DNA of 8,300 nucleotides, taken from the NCBI GenBank assembly GCA_021157445.1, contig JAGGWM010000195.1, positions 1-8,300 of the forward strand. The letters run 5' to 3'. A program made the translations under genes and the position numbers. Position 1 is the first letter of the stretch, and each line of letters opens with the position of its first letter. This document shows positions 1-7,595 of this stretch, in pieces. The stretch comes from Thermococcus sp. Lineage in GTDB: Archaea; Methanobacteriota_B; Thermococci; Thermococcales; Thermococcaceae. The notes beneath the pieces were generated by a model. It made no database searches, was not told the DNA's origin, and worked only from the letters and a program-made list of their open reading frames with translations.

Positions 1-45
1 GTGAGAGGGTGTACCTTCTAAAAATTTTAAAGGGGGCAATTCTCT
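1..45 (+). other. Short region upstream of rpoH, promoter not resolved
   Basis: Forty-five bases before the rpoH start. They contain an AT-rich block (19-30) and a G-run at 32-36 that serves as a weak ribosome binding site. The third frame is open from the window edge to a TGA at 75-77, and the first frame ends at a TAA at 19-21, so either could be the tail of an upstream gene; too little is present to recognise one. The AT block is too near the start to be the TATA box of a leadered transcript, so the operon promoter probably lies further upstream. Confidence 0.4.
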
Positions 46-294
46 GTGACGGCGAAAAAAACCTTTACAATATTTGATCAAGAATTAGTTCCCGAACACA
101 GAATCCTCAGTGAAGAGGAAAAGGAGGAACTGCTTAAGAGGTACAGGGTTAAACTTTCTCAGTTACCGCAAATCAAAGCAAGCGATCCAGCAGTTCAGGC
201 TCTTGGAGCCAAGCCTGGTGATGTTATAGAAATAAAGAGGAAAAGCCCTACTGCGGGGGTTTATTACTATTATAGGATTGTTGTGGAAGACTGA
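46..294 (+). CDS. rpoH: DNA-directed RNA polymerase subunit H (Rpb5 C-terminal-domain homologue)
   Basis: Non-catalytic subunit of the archaeal RNA polymerase. It corresponds to the C-terminal assembly domain of eukaryotic Rpb5 and lacks the eukaryote-specific N-terminal jaw domain, so 82 residues is the normal archaeal length. Family-typical stretches are visible: [17 protein letters not shown] (about residues 14-30), the [24 protein letters not shown] core (about 40-63) and the C-terminal [13 protein letters not shown] segment (about 67-79). By homology it docks on the downstream jaw formed with subunit A''. The start is a GTG preceded by a G-run (32-36), a weak Shine-Dalgarno match nine bases upstream; this start gives the family-standard N-terminus [18 protein letters not shown]. 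It is the first gene of the cluster visible here, and rpoB follows after 18 bases. Identity is seen directly from the protein; the docking role is family knowledge. Confidence 0.96.
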   Translation: MTAKKTFTIFDQELVPEHRILSEEEKEELLKRYRVKLSQLPQIKASDPAVQALGAKPGDVIEIKRKSPTAGVYYYYRIVVED

Positions 295-301
295 AGTTTT
301 T

Positions 302-308
302 GAGGTGA
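302..308 (+). promoter_or_regulatory. Ribosome binding site of rpoB
   Basis: GAGGTGA lies in the 18-base gap between rpoH and rpoB, four bases before the ATG at 313. It is a strong match to the archaeal anti-Shine-Dalgarno complement with somewhat short spacing, and it supports the chosen start. Confidence 0.75.
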
Positions 309-312
309 GAAA

Positions 313-3300
313 ATGAGAGGTCCTACTGTTGTTGAGGTTACTCCGGATGATCTTTGGGAAGTTATGAAAAGCTACTGGGACGAAAAAGGACTTGTAAGGC
401 AACATCTCGATTCTTACAACGCTTTCATTGATCACGGAATGCAGGAAGTAGTTAACGAATTCGGTGGAGTCAAGCCAGACATTCCAGACTTTGAAGTCAA
501 ATTCGGAAGAATAAGGCTGGGTGAACCGGAGTTTCAAGAAGCTCACGGGCAGAGAAAGCCACTCTATCCAATGGATGCAAGGATTAGAAACCTCACATAC
601 TCAGCGCCGATCTTCTTGGAGATGATACCGGTTATCAAAGGTATTGAACAAGAGTCCGTTGAGGTCAGAATTGGAGAACTGCCTGTAATGCTCAAGTCAA
701 AGGTATGCAGACTTTACGGCCTAAGCGAAGAAGAATTGATTTCTCATGGAGAGGATCCCAAAGACCCGGGAGGATATTTTATCATCAACGGTTCTGAAAG
801 AGTTATCGTGTCTATCGAGGATTTAGCACCAAACAGGACACTCGTAGAGGTTGACGAAAGACAGAACAGGTACATAGCAAAGTGTTTCTCCTACAGGCAT
901 GGCTATAGAGCTTTGATAACAGTGGAAAGAAGGAAAGACGGCTTGCTTTACGTTTCTATTCCAAATGTGCCGGGTGTTATAAAGTTCGTTTATGTCATGA
1001 GGGCCCTTGGGCTTGAGAGTGATAAAGAAATCGTCGATGCTGTGAGCAACAACCCTGAGATTCAGCAGGTTCTCTTTGACAATTTGGAGGACGCTAGCGA
1101 GATACAAACTCAAGAGGAAGCTTTAGACTATATAGGAAAGAAGGCCATGCCAGGACAGCCAAAGGAGTACAGGCTGAGGAGAGCCCAATCTATAATTGAC
1201 AACAACCTTCTCCCGCACATGGGTGTTTCTCCAGAAGACAGAATAAGAAAGGCCTATTACCTTGGAATGATGGCCCTTAAGGTTATTGAACTCTCTCTTG
1301 GGCTTAGAGGAGAGGATGATAAAGATCACTATGCAAACAAGAGGCTCAAGCTTGCTGGTGACCTCTTGAGAGATCTCTTTAGAGTTGCATTTAGCCAGCT
1401 TGTTAAGGACATGCAGTATCAACTTACCAAAACCTACCAGAGAAAGGGCGAGAAATACACTTTCCAGGACATCCAGAGGTTTGTGAGAAATTCTGTGAGG
1501 CCGGATGTTCTAACGGAGAGAATTGAGCACGCTCTTGCAACCGGCGCATGGCCCGGGGGAAGAACCGGTGTAAGCCAACTCCTCGATAGGACTAACTTTA
1601 TGTCCACTCTTTCTCACTTGAGAAGAGTTACTTCTCCATTGAGCAGAGAACAGCCTCACTTCGAGGCAAGAGACCTTCACGGTACTCACTGGGGAAGAAT
1701 ATGTCCAACAGAAACTCCAGAAGGTCCCAACTGTGGTCTGGTCAAGAATCTTGCACTGATGTCTCAAATAACAACTGCGATCCCGGAGGAAGAAGTTTTG
1801 GAATATCTTGAAAGCCTTGGTATAGTGCACATTGAGGAGAAGAGGCCAGAACCAGATGACTGGAGAATCTATCTTAATGGAGTCCTCATTGGAACCTACA
1901 AAGACGGTATTGGTTTGGTAAACAAGATAAAAGACGACAGAAGAGCAGGAAGAATCAGCGATGTGATAAACGTTGCTTATTATGAAGACGTCAGGGAGGT
2001 TTACATCAACAGCGATGACGGTAGAGTTAGAAGACCTCTCATAATTGTTGAAAACGGCATTCCAAAGCTTACAAGAGAACACGTTGAGGCCATAAAGAAG
2101 GGAACTCTTAAGTGGAGCGATCTTGTGAGGATGGGAGTGATTGAGTACCTTGATGCCGAGGAAGAGGAAAACGCCTATGTGGCGACCTGGCCCTGGGAAG
2201 TTACAGAAGAACACACTCACTTGGAGATAATGCCCGCCGCAATACTTGGTCTGCCAGCTTCTCTCGTTCCCTATCCGGAGCATAACGCCGCTCCAAGAAA
2301 CACCTATGGAGCCGGTATGGCAAAGCAGAGCCTTGGTTTGGGCTGGGCCAACTTTAGAATAAGGGTAGATACAAGAGGCCATTTAATGCACTATCCACAG
2401 ATTCCACTCGTTAATTCAAGGATTATGGAGGCGGTAGGTTTCGAGCAGAGACCAGCGGGTCAAAACTTTGTAGTTGCAGTTCTCAGCTACGGTGGATACA
2501 ACATGGAAGATGCTGTTATCATGAACAAGGCCTCCATCGAGAGAGGACTTGCAAGATCGACGTTCTTTAGAACTTACGAGGCTGAAGAAAAGAAATACAT
2601 GGGTGGACAGACAGATAAGTTTGAAATTCCTGATCCGACTGTTAGGGGCTTCCTTGGTGAGAAATACTACAGAAACCTTGATGAAGACGGCATAATCTTC
2701 CCAGAATCGAAAGTGGAAGGAAAAGACGTTTTAGTTGCAAGAACTTCTCCACCAAGGTTCCTTGAAGAGCAGGCAGGATTAGGTGCCGGTATCCTTCAAG
2801 GAAGGAGAGAAACGAGCATAACTATGAGGCCCGGTGAGAAGGGAATAGTGGACAAGGTAATATTAACTGAAACCGGGGACGGTACAAAGCTTGTTAAAGT
2901 GACGGTTAGAGATCTCAGAATTCCAGAATTTGGTGACAAATTTGCTTCAAGGCATGGACAGAAGGGTGTTATAGGTCTAATCGTTCCACAAGAGGACATG
3001 CCGTGGACGGAGAGCGGAATAGTTCCAGACTTAATCGTTAACCCACATGGTATCCCAAGCCGTATGACTGTCGGACAGCTCATCGAAGCAATAGGCGGAA
3101 AAGTCGCCTCACTTAAGGGGAGGAGAATAGACGGAACTGCCTTCATTGGAGAGCCAGAAGAAAAGCTTAGAAAAGAGCTTGAGGAGCTTGGCTTCAAGCA
3201 CAACGGAAGAGAGGTCATGTATGATGGAATCACCGGAAGAAAACTTGAGGCAGACATATTCGTTGGCGTTATATACTACCAGAGGCTCCACCACATGGTG

Positions 3301-3669
3301 GCAGATAAGCTTCACGCACGTTCAAGAGGTCCGGTGCAAGTTCTTACCAAGCAGCCGACTGAAGGTAGAGCGAGGGAAGGCGGTCTTAGGTTCGGTGAAA
3401 TGGAGCGTGACGTTCTCATTGGCCACGGCGCATCAATGCTCTTGGTAGAGAGATTGCTAGAGGAGAGCGATAAAACAGAGGTCTGGGTATGTGAGAGCTG
3501 TGGACATCTGGCAATCGAAGACAAGCGTAGGGATAAGGTTTACTGTCCGGTTTGTGGAGAAGAGGAGAAGATAAGCAAGGTAGAGATGAGCTATGCCTTT
3601 AAGTTGTTGTTGGATGAGATAAAGGCCATGGTTATTAGACCATCATTAAAACTCAAGGAGAGGGTGTAG
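313..3669 (+). CDS. rpoB: DNA-directed RNA polymerase subunit B (beta/Rpb2 homologue, unsplit)
   Basis: Second-largest catalytic subunit of RNA polymerase, 1118 residues, a single chain rather than the B''/B' pair of many methanogens and halophiles. Signatures occur in Rpb2 order. [12 protein letters not shown] (152-163) lies in the N-terminal protrusion/lobe part. The fork region runs from about [10 protein letters not shown] (437-446) to the [13 protein letters not shown] block (459-471). [15 protein letters not shown] (727-741) starts the hybrid-binding region; E732 and D733 match the acidic pair near the second Mg ion in Rpb2. [13 protein letters not shown] (873-885) carries conserved lysines K876 and K884 facing the RNA 3' end. 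The C-terminal clamp has a zinc site at C1060, C1063, C1078 and C1081, followed by [12 protein letters not shown] (1092-1103). No intein or frameshift is seen. It follows rpoH by 18 bases and precedes rpoA1 by 4, implying co-transcription. Motifs are seen directly; residue roles are by homology to Rpb2. Confidence 0.98.
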   Translation: MRGPTVVEVTPDDLWEVMKSYWDEKGLVRQHLDSYNAFIDHGMQEVVNEFGGVKPDIPDFEVKFGRIRLGEPEFQEAHGQRKPLYPMDARIRNLTYSAPIFLEMIPVIKGIEQESVEVRIGELPVMLKSKVCRLYGLSEEELISHGEDPKDPGGYFIINGSERVIVSIEDLAPNRTLVEVDERQNRYIAKCFSYRHGYRALITVERRKDGLLYVSIPNVPGVIKFVYVMRALGLESDKEIVDAVSNNPEIQQVLFDNLEDASEIQTQEEALDYIGKKAMPGQPKEYRLRRAQSIIDNNLLPHMGVSPEDRIRKAYYLGMMALKVIELSLGLRGEDDKDHYANKRLKLAGDLLRDLFRVAFSQLVKDMQYQLTKTYQRKGEKYTFQDIQRFVRNSVRPDVLTERIEHALATGAWPGGRTGVSQLLDRTNFMSTLSHLRRVTSPLSREQPHFEARDLHGTHWGRICPTETPEGPNCGLVKNLALMSQITTAIPEEEVLEYLESLGIVHIEEKRPEPDDWRIYLNGVLIGTYKDGIGLVNKIKDDRRAGRISDVINVAYYEDVREVYINSDDGRVRRPLIIVENGIPKLTREHVEAIKKGTLKWSDLVRMGVIEYLDAEEEENAYVATWPWEVTEEHTHLEIMPAAILGLPASLVPYPEHNAAPRNTYGAGMAKQSLGLGWANFRIRVDTRGHLMHYPQIPLVNSRIMEAVGFEQRPAGQNFVVAVLSYGGYNMEDAVIMNKASIERGLARSTFFRTYEAEEKKYMGGQTDKFEIPDPTVRGFLGEKYYRNLDEDGIIFPESKVEGKDVLVARTSPPRFLEEQAGLGAGILQGRRETSITMRPGEKGIVDKVILTETGDGTKLVKVTVRDLRIPEFGDKFASRHGQKGVIGLIVPQEDMPWTESGIVPDLIVNPHGIPSRMTVGQLIEAIGGKVASLKGRRIDGTAFIGEPEEKLRKELEELGFKHNGREVMYDGITGRKLEADIFVGVIYYQRLHHMVADKLHARSRGPVQVLTKQPTEGRAREGGLRFGEMERDVLIGHGASMLLVERLLEESDKTEVWVCESCGHLAIEDKRRDKVYCPVCGEEEKISKVEMSYAFKLLLDEIKAMVIRPSLKLKERV
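3657..3666 (+). promoter_or_regulatory. Ribosome binding site of rpoA1 inside the rpoB 3' end
   Basis: The purine stretch GGAGAGGGTG overlaps the last rpoB codons and ends seven bases before the ATG at 3674. It favours that start over the in-frame ATG at 3683, which has only a short GG run upstream. The overlap suggests translational coupling of B and A'. Confidence 0.55.
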
Positions 3670-3673
3670 GGCT

Positions 3674-6391
3674 ATGCACTCAATGAAAAAGGTTATCGGG
3701 AGCATTGAATTTGGTATATTGTCTCCTCAGGAGATCAGGAAAATGAGCGCTGCCGAGATAACTGTGCCGGATACTTATTCAGAGGACGGTTACCCAATTG
3801 ACGGTGGATTAATGGATAGGAGACTTGGCGTTATAGATCCAAACCTTAGGTGTGAGACCTGTGGAGCAAACTACAAAGAATGCCCTGGACATTTCGGACA
3901 TATAGAACTTGCGAGGCCTGTTATTCACGTAGGATTCGCAAAGACAATATACAGAATCCTTGAAAGCACCTGTAGAGAATGTGGAAGAATCAGGCTGACT
4001 GATGAAGAAATAGAAGAGTATATGACAAAGTTCAATGTGAATGAAGCCAGGAAGAGCGAGATAGATGCTTTGGTAACGGAGGTATACAAGAAGGCAAGGG
4101 AAAGAATGGTCTGTCCACACTGTGGTGCTCCCCAGTATCAGATAAAGTTCGAAAGGCCCACAATATACTGGGAAATAAGAAGAGATGAAGAAGGAAACGA
4201 ATATAGGCACAGAATGATGCCAAGTGAAATTAGGGACAGGCTCGAAAAGATTCCGGACAAGGATCTACCTCTTCTTGGTCTTGATCCTGAGAAATCAAGG
4301 CCGGAATGGATGGTTTTGACGGTTTTGCCCGTTCCTCCAGTTACGGTAAGGCCATCAATTACTCTTGAAAGCGGTATAAGGGCTGAAGATGATTTAACTC
4401 ACAAGCTTGTTGACATAATAAGAATTAACGCTCGTTTGAAGCAGAACATAGAAGCTGGAGCTCCACAGCTCATTATTGAAGACTTATGGGATCTCCTTCA
4501 ATATCACGTAACCACGTACTTCGACAATGAAACATCCGGAATACCTCCAGCGAAGCACAAAAGCGGAAGGCCTTTAAAGACACTTGCCCAGAGGCTCAAG
4601 GGTAAAGAGGGGAGATTCAGGAAGAACCTTAGCGGTAAGCGTGTTAACTTCTCTGCAAGAACTGTTATCAGTCCAGATCCTATGATAAGCATAAACGAAG
4701 TAGGGGTTCCATTGGTCGTCGCAATGGAGCTCACCGTTCCAGAAAAAGTGACCGAGTTCAACATTGAAAAGCTGAGAAAGATGATCCTCAATGGCCCAGA
4801 GAAGTACCCAGGAGCTAACTATGTGATAGACCCGCAAGGAAGAAGAATCCGCCTCATGGAGAGCAACAAAGAGAACATAGCAAACATGCTCGACATAGGA
4901 TGGACCGTTGAGAGACACCTCCTTGATGGAGATATAGTCCTTTTCAACAGACAGCCGTCCCTTCACAGGATGAGCATCATGGCCCACAGAGTTAGAGTAA
5001 TGCCTTACAAGACCTTTAGACTTAACTTGGCAGTCTGTCCTCCATATAACGCTGATTTCGACGGAGATGAAATGAACCTCCACGTTCCACAAACTGAGGA
5101 AGCACAGGCCGAGGCTAGGATATTAATGGAGGTTCAGAACCACATATTGTCACCAAGATACGGTGGTCCAATTATAGGTGGAATCCAAGACCACATATCA
5201 GGAGGCTATCTATTAACGAGAGAAGGGTCGTATTTCACAAAATACGAAGTTGAGCAGATGTTGATGTTTGCAGGCGTTGATGTGAAGGAGCTTCCAAAAC
5301 CGGACAAAGTTGAAAACGGCATTGAATACTGGAGTGGAAAGACTATATTCTCCCTCTTATTGCCAAAAGACCTGACAATCTGGTATCGCAACAAATTATG
5401 CGATGATCCATCTCAATGTGAGCCGATTGAAAAGCTCATTGAAGAAAAACTAGTGCCTAGTGAAGAAGAAATTAGAAAGGTTGCTACGGATGGATTTGTT
5501 TACATCCACAACGGTAAGCTTCTAAGCGGTGCGATAGACAAGAAGGCTTATGGTAGAGAGGATGGAAAGATTCTTGACATTATAGTTAGGGAGTACGGTG
5601 TCGAAAGGGCCAGACAATTCTTAGATCAGGTTACAAAGCTTGCAATATGGGTAATTACCCATAAAGGATTCACAACTGGAATAGATGACGAAGACCTCCC
5701 TGACGAGGCAAAGGCAAGGATTAGAGAGATAATAATGGAAGCAGAAAAGAAGGTTCAGAGGCTAATAGAGGCATATAAGAACGGTGAGCTTGAGCCACTG
5801 CCGGGTAAGACTCTCGAGGAGACTCTTGAGAGCAAGATAATGGCCGTGCTCTCCGAGGCGAGAGACAATGCAGGTAAGGTTGCCGAGAAGTACCTAGGTA
5901 TGAACAATCACACGGTCATAATGGCCAAAACCGGAGCTAGAGGTAAGATCCTCAACATTACCCAGATGGCCGCTATGCTTGGACAGCAGTCGATTAGAGG
6001 TAAGAGACTTTATAGAGGGTACAGAAACAGGGTATTGAGCCACTTCAAACCTGGAGATCTTGGGGCTAGGGCAAAGGGCTTTATTGTGAACTCCTACAAA
6101 AGTGGATTGAGCCCTCAAGAGTACTTCTTCCATGCAATGGGTGGTAGGGAAGGTCTCGTTGATACAGCCGTTAGAACAGCCCAGAGCGGTTATATGCAGC
6201 GTAGACTTATAAATGCTCTACAAGACCTCAAAGTTGACTATGATGGCACGGTAAGAGATCCCACTGGAATTATAGTGCAGTTCCGCTACGGTGAGGATGG
6301 AGTAGACCCAATGAAGAGCTGGGGCGGAAAAACAGTGGACGTTGATAGAGTGATAATGAGGACTTTAATAAAGATCAGAGAGAAGGGGTGA
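3674..6391 (+). CDS. rpoA1: DNA-directed RNA polymerase subunit A' (N-terminal part of beta'/Rpb1)
   Basis: Catalytic subunit holding the metal A site, 905 residues, the usual archaeal A' length. Visible in order: clamp-core zinc ligands C60, C63, C70 and H73; a second zinc set C100, C103, C147 and C150; the lid/switch region GKEGRFRKNLSGKRVNFSAR (310-329), continuing to ISPDP at 336; FNRQPSLH (424-431); and the NADFDGD signature (459-465), whose D461, D463 and D465 bind the catalytic Mg. HAMGGREGLVDTAVRTAQSG (820-839), continuing to RRL at 845, is the bridge-helix region, and FRYGEDGVDP is close to the C-terminus. The chain ends shortly after this, where archaeal largest subunits are split. 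The start at 3674 gives MHSMKKVIGSIEFG; an ATG at 3683 three codons later is possible. The stop lies six bases before rpoA2 and in the same frame. No intein interrupts the active-site motif. Metal-ligand roles are family knowledge. Confidence 0.98.
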   Translation: MHSMKKVIGSIEFGILSPQEIRKMSAAEITVPDTYSEDGYPIDGGLMDRRLGVIDPNLRCETCGANYKECPGHFGHIELARPVIHVGFAKTIYRILESTCRECGRIRLTDEEIEEYMTKFNVNEARKSEIDALVTEVYKKARERMVCPHCGAPQYQIKFERPTIYWEIRRDEEGNEYRHRMMPSEIRDRLEKIPDKDLPLLGLDPEKSRPEWMVLTVLPVPPVTVRPSITLESGIRAEDDLTHKLVDIIRINARLKQNIEAGAPQLIIEDLWDLLQYHVTTYFDNETSGIPPAKHKSGRPLKTLAQRLKGKEGRFRKNLSGKRVNFSARTVISPDPMISINEVGVPLVVAMELTVPEKVTEFNIEKLRKMILNGPEKYPGANYVIDPQGRRIRLMESNKENIANMLDIGWTVERHLLDGDIVLFNRQPSLHRMSIMAHRVRVMPYKTFRLNLAVCPPYNADFDGDEMNLHVPQTEEAQAEARILMEVQNHILSPRYGGPIIGGIQDHISGGYLLTREGSYFTKYEVEQMLMFAGVDVKELPKPDKVENGIEYWSGKTIFSLLLPKDLTIWYRNKLCDDPSQCEPIEKLIEEKLVPSEEEIRKVATDGFVYIHNGKLLSGAIDKKAYGREDGKILDIIVREYGVERARQFLDQVTKLAIWVITHKGFTTGIDDEDLPDEAKARIREIIMEAEKKVQRLIEAYKNGELEPLPGKTLEETLESKIMAVLSEARDNAGKVAEKYLGMNNHTVIMAKTGARGKILNITQMAAMLGQQSIRGKRLYRGYRNRVLSHFKPGDLGARAKGFIVNSYKSGLSPQEYFFHAMGGREGLVDTAVRTAQSGYMQRRLINALQDLKVDYDGTVRDPTGIIVQFRYGEDGVDPMKSWGGKTVDVDRVIMRTLIKIREKG
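5228..5247 (+). repeat. Inverted repeat, 8-bp arms with CACA loop, inside rpoA1
   Basis: TCGTATTT (5228-5235) and AAATACGA (5240-5247) are perfect reverse complements separated by CACA. It lies fully within coding sequence for the EGSYFTKYEV stretch of A'. Arms this short are expected about once by chance in a window of this size, so no function is claimed. Confidence 0.5.
5646..5663 (+). repeat. Perfect 18-bp palindrome inside rpoA1
   Basis: TATGGGTAA is followed directly by its reverse complement TTACCCATA, with no spacer. It is within the codons for AIWVITHK of A'. Complete symmetry with no loop looks more like a dimeric protein-binding site than an RNA hairpin, but nothing else here shows that it is used. 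The symmetry is seen directly; any role is unknown. Confidence 0.6.
6385..6391 (+). promoter_or_regulatory. Ribosome binding site of rpoA2 overlapping the rpoA1 stop
   Basis: GGGGTGA includes the TGA stop of rpoA1 (6389-6391) and is followed six bases later by the ATG of rpoA2 at 6398. Termination on A' and initiation on A'' therefore use the same bases, which would couple production of the two halves of the largest subunit. Confidence 0.75.
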
Positions 6392-6397
6392 GATGTT

Positions 6398-7582
6398 ATG
6401 GTATCAAGCTCAACTATTAAAACGCTTGTAGAGAGTAAAGCCTCTAATCTGCCAGAGAGAATTAAGGAAGAACTCCTGGATAAGCTCCTTACCTACAACG
6501 AAAAGTACAAGCTGAAGAAAGCAGAGATTGAGGCAATAATTGATGAAGTTGTTAGTGAATATGAAAAAGCACTAATAGAGCCCGGAGAGGCCGTGGGAAC
6601 CGTTACCGCCCAGTCAATTGGAGAGCCATCTACGCAGATGACCCTTAATACCTTCCACTATGCGGGTGTTGCTGAGATTAACGTTACCCTTGGTCTCCCC
6701 AGAATCATTGAGATTGTTGACGCTAGGAAGAACCCATCAACACCAATTATGACCGTTTACCTTGACGAGGAGCATAGATATGACCCAGAGAAGGCTCGTG
6801 AAGTTGCGAGAAGAATTGAAGGAACAACCTTGGAAAGCCTCGCCAGAAGTATGACGCTTGATATACTCAACATGGAATTTGTGGTTGATGTCGATCCAGA
6901 GCGCCTTGAGAAAAGCGGTTTAACAATGGAAAAGATTCAGGCAAAGCTCGAGCGTTCATTTAAGTCAGCAGAAATTGAAGTTGACGGAAATACATTGATA
7001 ATCAGAATGAAAAAGGCCAAGGGTGTTTCAACATTGAGAAGACTCGCCGATAAAGTTAAAAAGCATCGTCTAAAAGGACTGTCAGGCGTAGGAAAAACAA
7101 TTATCAGGAAAGAAGGGGACGAGTACGTTATCTACACAGAGGGATCAAACTTTAAGCAAGTCTTGAAAGTTCCCGGTGTCGACCCAACAAGAACAAGGAC
7201 GAACAATATCCATGAAATAGCAGAAGTGCTTGGCATTGAGGCGGCAAGAAACGCCATTATTGAAGAAATAACAAGAACAATGCAGGAGCAGGGTCTTGAG
7301 GTCGATGTTAGACACATTATGCTCGTTGCCGATATGATGACCCTTGATGGTGTTGTGAGACCTATTGGAAGGCATGGTGTAGTTGGTACAAAGGCAAGTG
7401 TACTCGCCAGAGCTGCATTCGAAATTACCGTTCAGCACTTACTTCAAGCTGCCGAAAGGGGAGAAGTCGATCCCCTTAACGGTGTGGTCGAAAACGTATT
7501 AATTGGTCAGCCCGTTCCAGTTGGAACGGGAATCGTTAGGCTGGCAATGAAGTTACCGATTAAAAAATCCATAGAAGAGTAG
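6398..7582 (+). CDS. rpoA2: DNA-directed RNA polymerase subunit A'' (C-terminal part of beta'/Rpb1)
   Basis: C-terminal portion of the split largest RNA polymerase subunit, 394 residues, normal for the family. The first 60 or so residues are helical and charged. PGEAVGTVTAQSIGEPSTQM (62-81) leads into the trigger loop TLNTFHYAG (82-90); L83, N84 and H87 correspond to the Rpb1 residues that sense and position the incoming NTP. GLPRIIEIVDARKNPSTP (99-116) follows. The C-terminal third has GVDPTRTRTNNIHEIAEVLG (260-279), RHIMLVADMMT (305-315), RPIGRHGVVG (321-330) and NVLIGQPVPVGTG (366-378), matching the Rpb1 cleft/jaw region where Rpb5/RpoH binds. The trigger-loop region, an intein site in some methanogens, is uninterrupted. 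Six bases separate it from rpoA1, in the same frame, and 13 from the ribosomal protein gene downstream. Motifs are seen; residue roles follow from Rpb1 homology. Confidence 0.98.
   Translation: MVSSSTIKTLVESKASNLPERIKEELLDKLLTYNEKYKLKKAEIEAIIDEVVSEYEKALIEPGEAVGTVTAQSIGEPSTQMTLNTFHYAGVAEINVTLGLPRIIEIVDARKNPSTPIMTVYLDEEHRYDPEKAREVARRIEGTTLESLARSMTLDILNMEFVVDVDPERLEKSGLTMEKIQAKLERSFKSAEIEVDGNTLIIRMKKAKGVSTLRRLADKVKKHRLKGLSGVGKTIIRKEGDEYVIYTEGSNFKQVLKVPGVDPTRTRTNNIHEIAEVLGIEAARNAIIEEITRTMQEQGLEVDVRHIMLVADMMTLDGVVRPIGRHGVVGTKASVLARAAFEITVQHLLQAAERGEVDPLNGVVENVLIGQPVPVGTGIVRLAMKLPIKKSIEE
7511..7530 (+). repeat. GC-rich inverted repeat (8-bp stem, AGTT loop) near the rpoA2 3' end
   Basis: CCCGTTCC (7511-7518) and GGAACGGG (7523-7530) are perfect reverse complements around AGTT; at DNA level the arms extend to 9 bp around a central GT. 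It encodes the conserved PVPVGTG segment of A'' and lies about 50 bases before the rpoA2 stop and 65 before the next start. No T-tract follows, so it is not an ordinary intrinsic terminator. It could be an RNA hairpin or DNA-binding site, or simply codon choice. Confidence 0.6.
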
Positions 7583-7589
7583 GGAGGTG
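7582..7589 (+). promoter_or_regulatory. Strong ribosome binding site of the L30e-family gene
   Basis: GGGAGGTG begins at the last base of the rpoA2 stop codon and ends six bases before the ATG at 7596. It is the longest clean Shine-Dalgarno match in the cluster, consistent with a ribosomal protein needing more translation than polymerase subunits; that last point is inference. Confidence 0.8.
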
Positions 7590-7595
7590 TAAGTA

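Noticed and set aside
19..30. AT-rich TAAAAATTTTAA as a TATA box for rpoH
   Set aside because: Archaeal transcription starts about 25 bases downstream of TATA, which would fall at or inside the rpoH start codon, at odds with the ribosome binding site at 32-36. No clear BRE precedes it.
196..217. Overlapping small inverted repeats in rpoH (CAGGCT/AGCCTG and GGCTC/GAGCC)
   Set aside because: Short 5-6 bp arms inside the conserved QALGAKPGD coding region, with no reason beyond chance and codon choice.
1510..2382. 290-codon antisense ORF opposite rpoB
   Set aside because: Lies entirely within well-recognised rpoB sequence, its translation looks like no known family and is rich in C/S/H/W as antisense reads of such genes are, and it has no clear ribosome binding site or independent context.
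2796..3257. 153-codon antisense ORF opposite the rpoB 3' part
   Set aside because: Serine/proline-rich low-complexity translation produced by reading the complement of a charged-residue-rich gene; not a plausible protein.
3288..3301. CCACC-ACAT-GGTGG inverted repeat in rpoB
   Set aside because: Only 5-bp arms, expected many times by chance; it reflects codons for the LHHMV motif.
3146..3448. 100-codon + strand ORF in another frame inside rpoB
   Set aside because: Overlaps the conserved C-terminal part of RpoB and its translation has no recognisable family character.
5048..5068. Intein insertion in the A' active-site motif or A'' trigger loop
   Set aside because: NADFDGD in A' and TLNTFHYAG in A'' are uninterrupted and both subunits have normal lengths.
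4574..5092. 172-codon antisense ORF opposite rpoA1
   Set aside because: Shadow of the most conserved A' region, including the NADFDGD site; composition is that of an antisense reading.
6393..6431. ATG at 6393 opening a 12-codon frame over the rpoA2 start
   Set aside because: Out of frame with rpoA2, ends after 12 codons, and sits one base from the ribosome binding site, too close for initiation; rpoA2 at 6398 has ideal spacing.
7334..7340. ATGATGA as box C of a C/D-box sRNA, considered because of the nearby k-turn-binding protein gene
   Set aside because: No CTGA box D within the next 60 bases or so and no C'/D' pair; it encodes part of the conserved ADMMT motif of A''.
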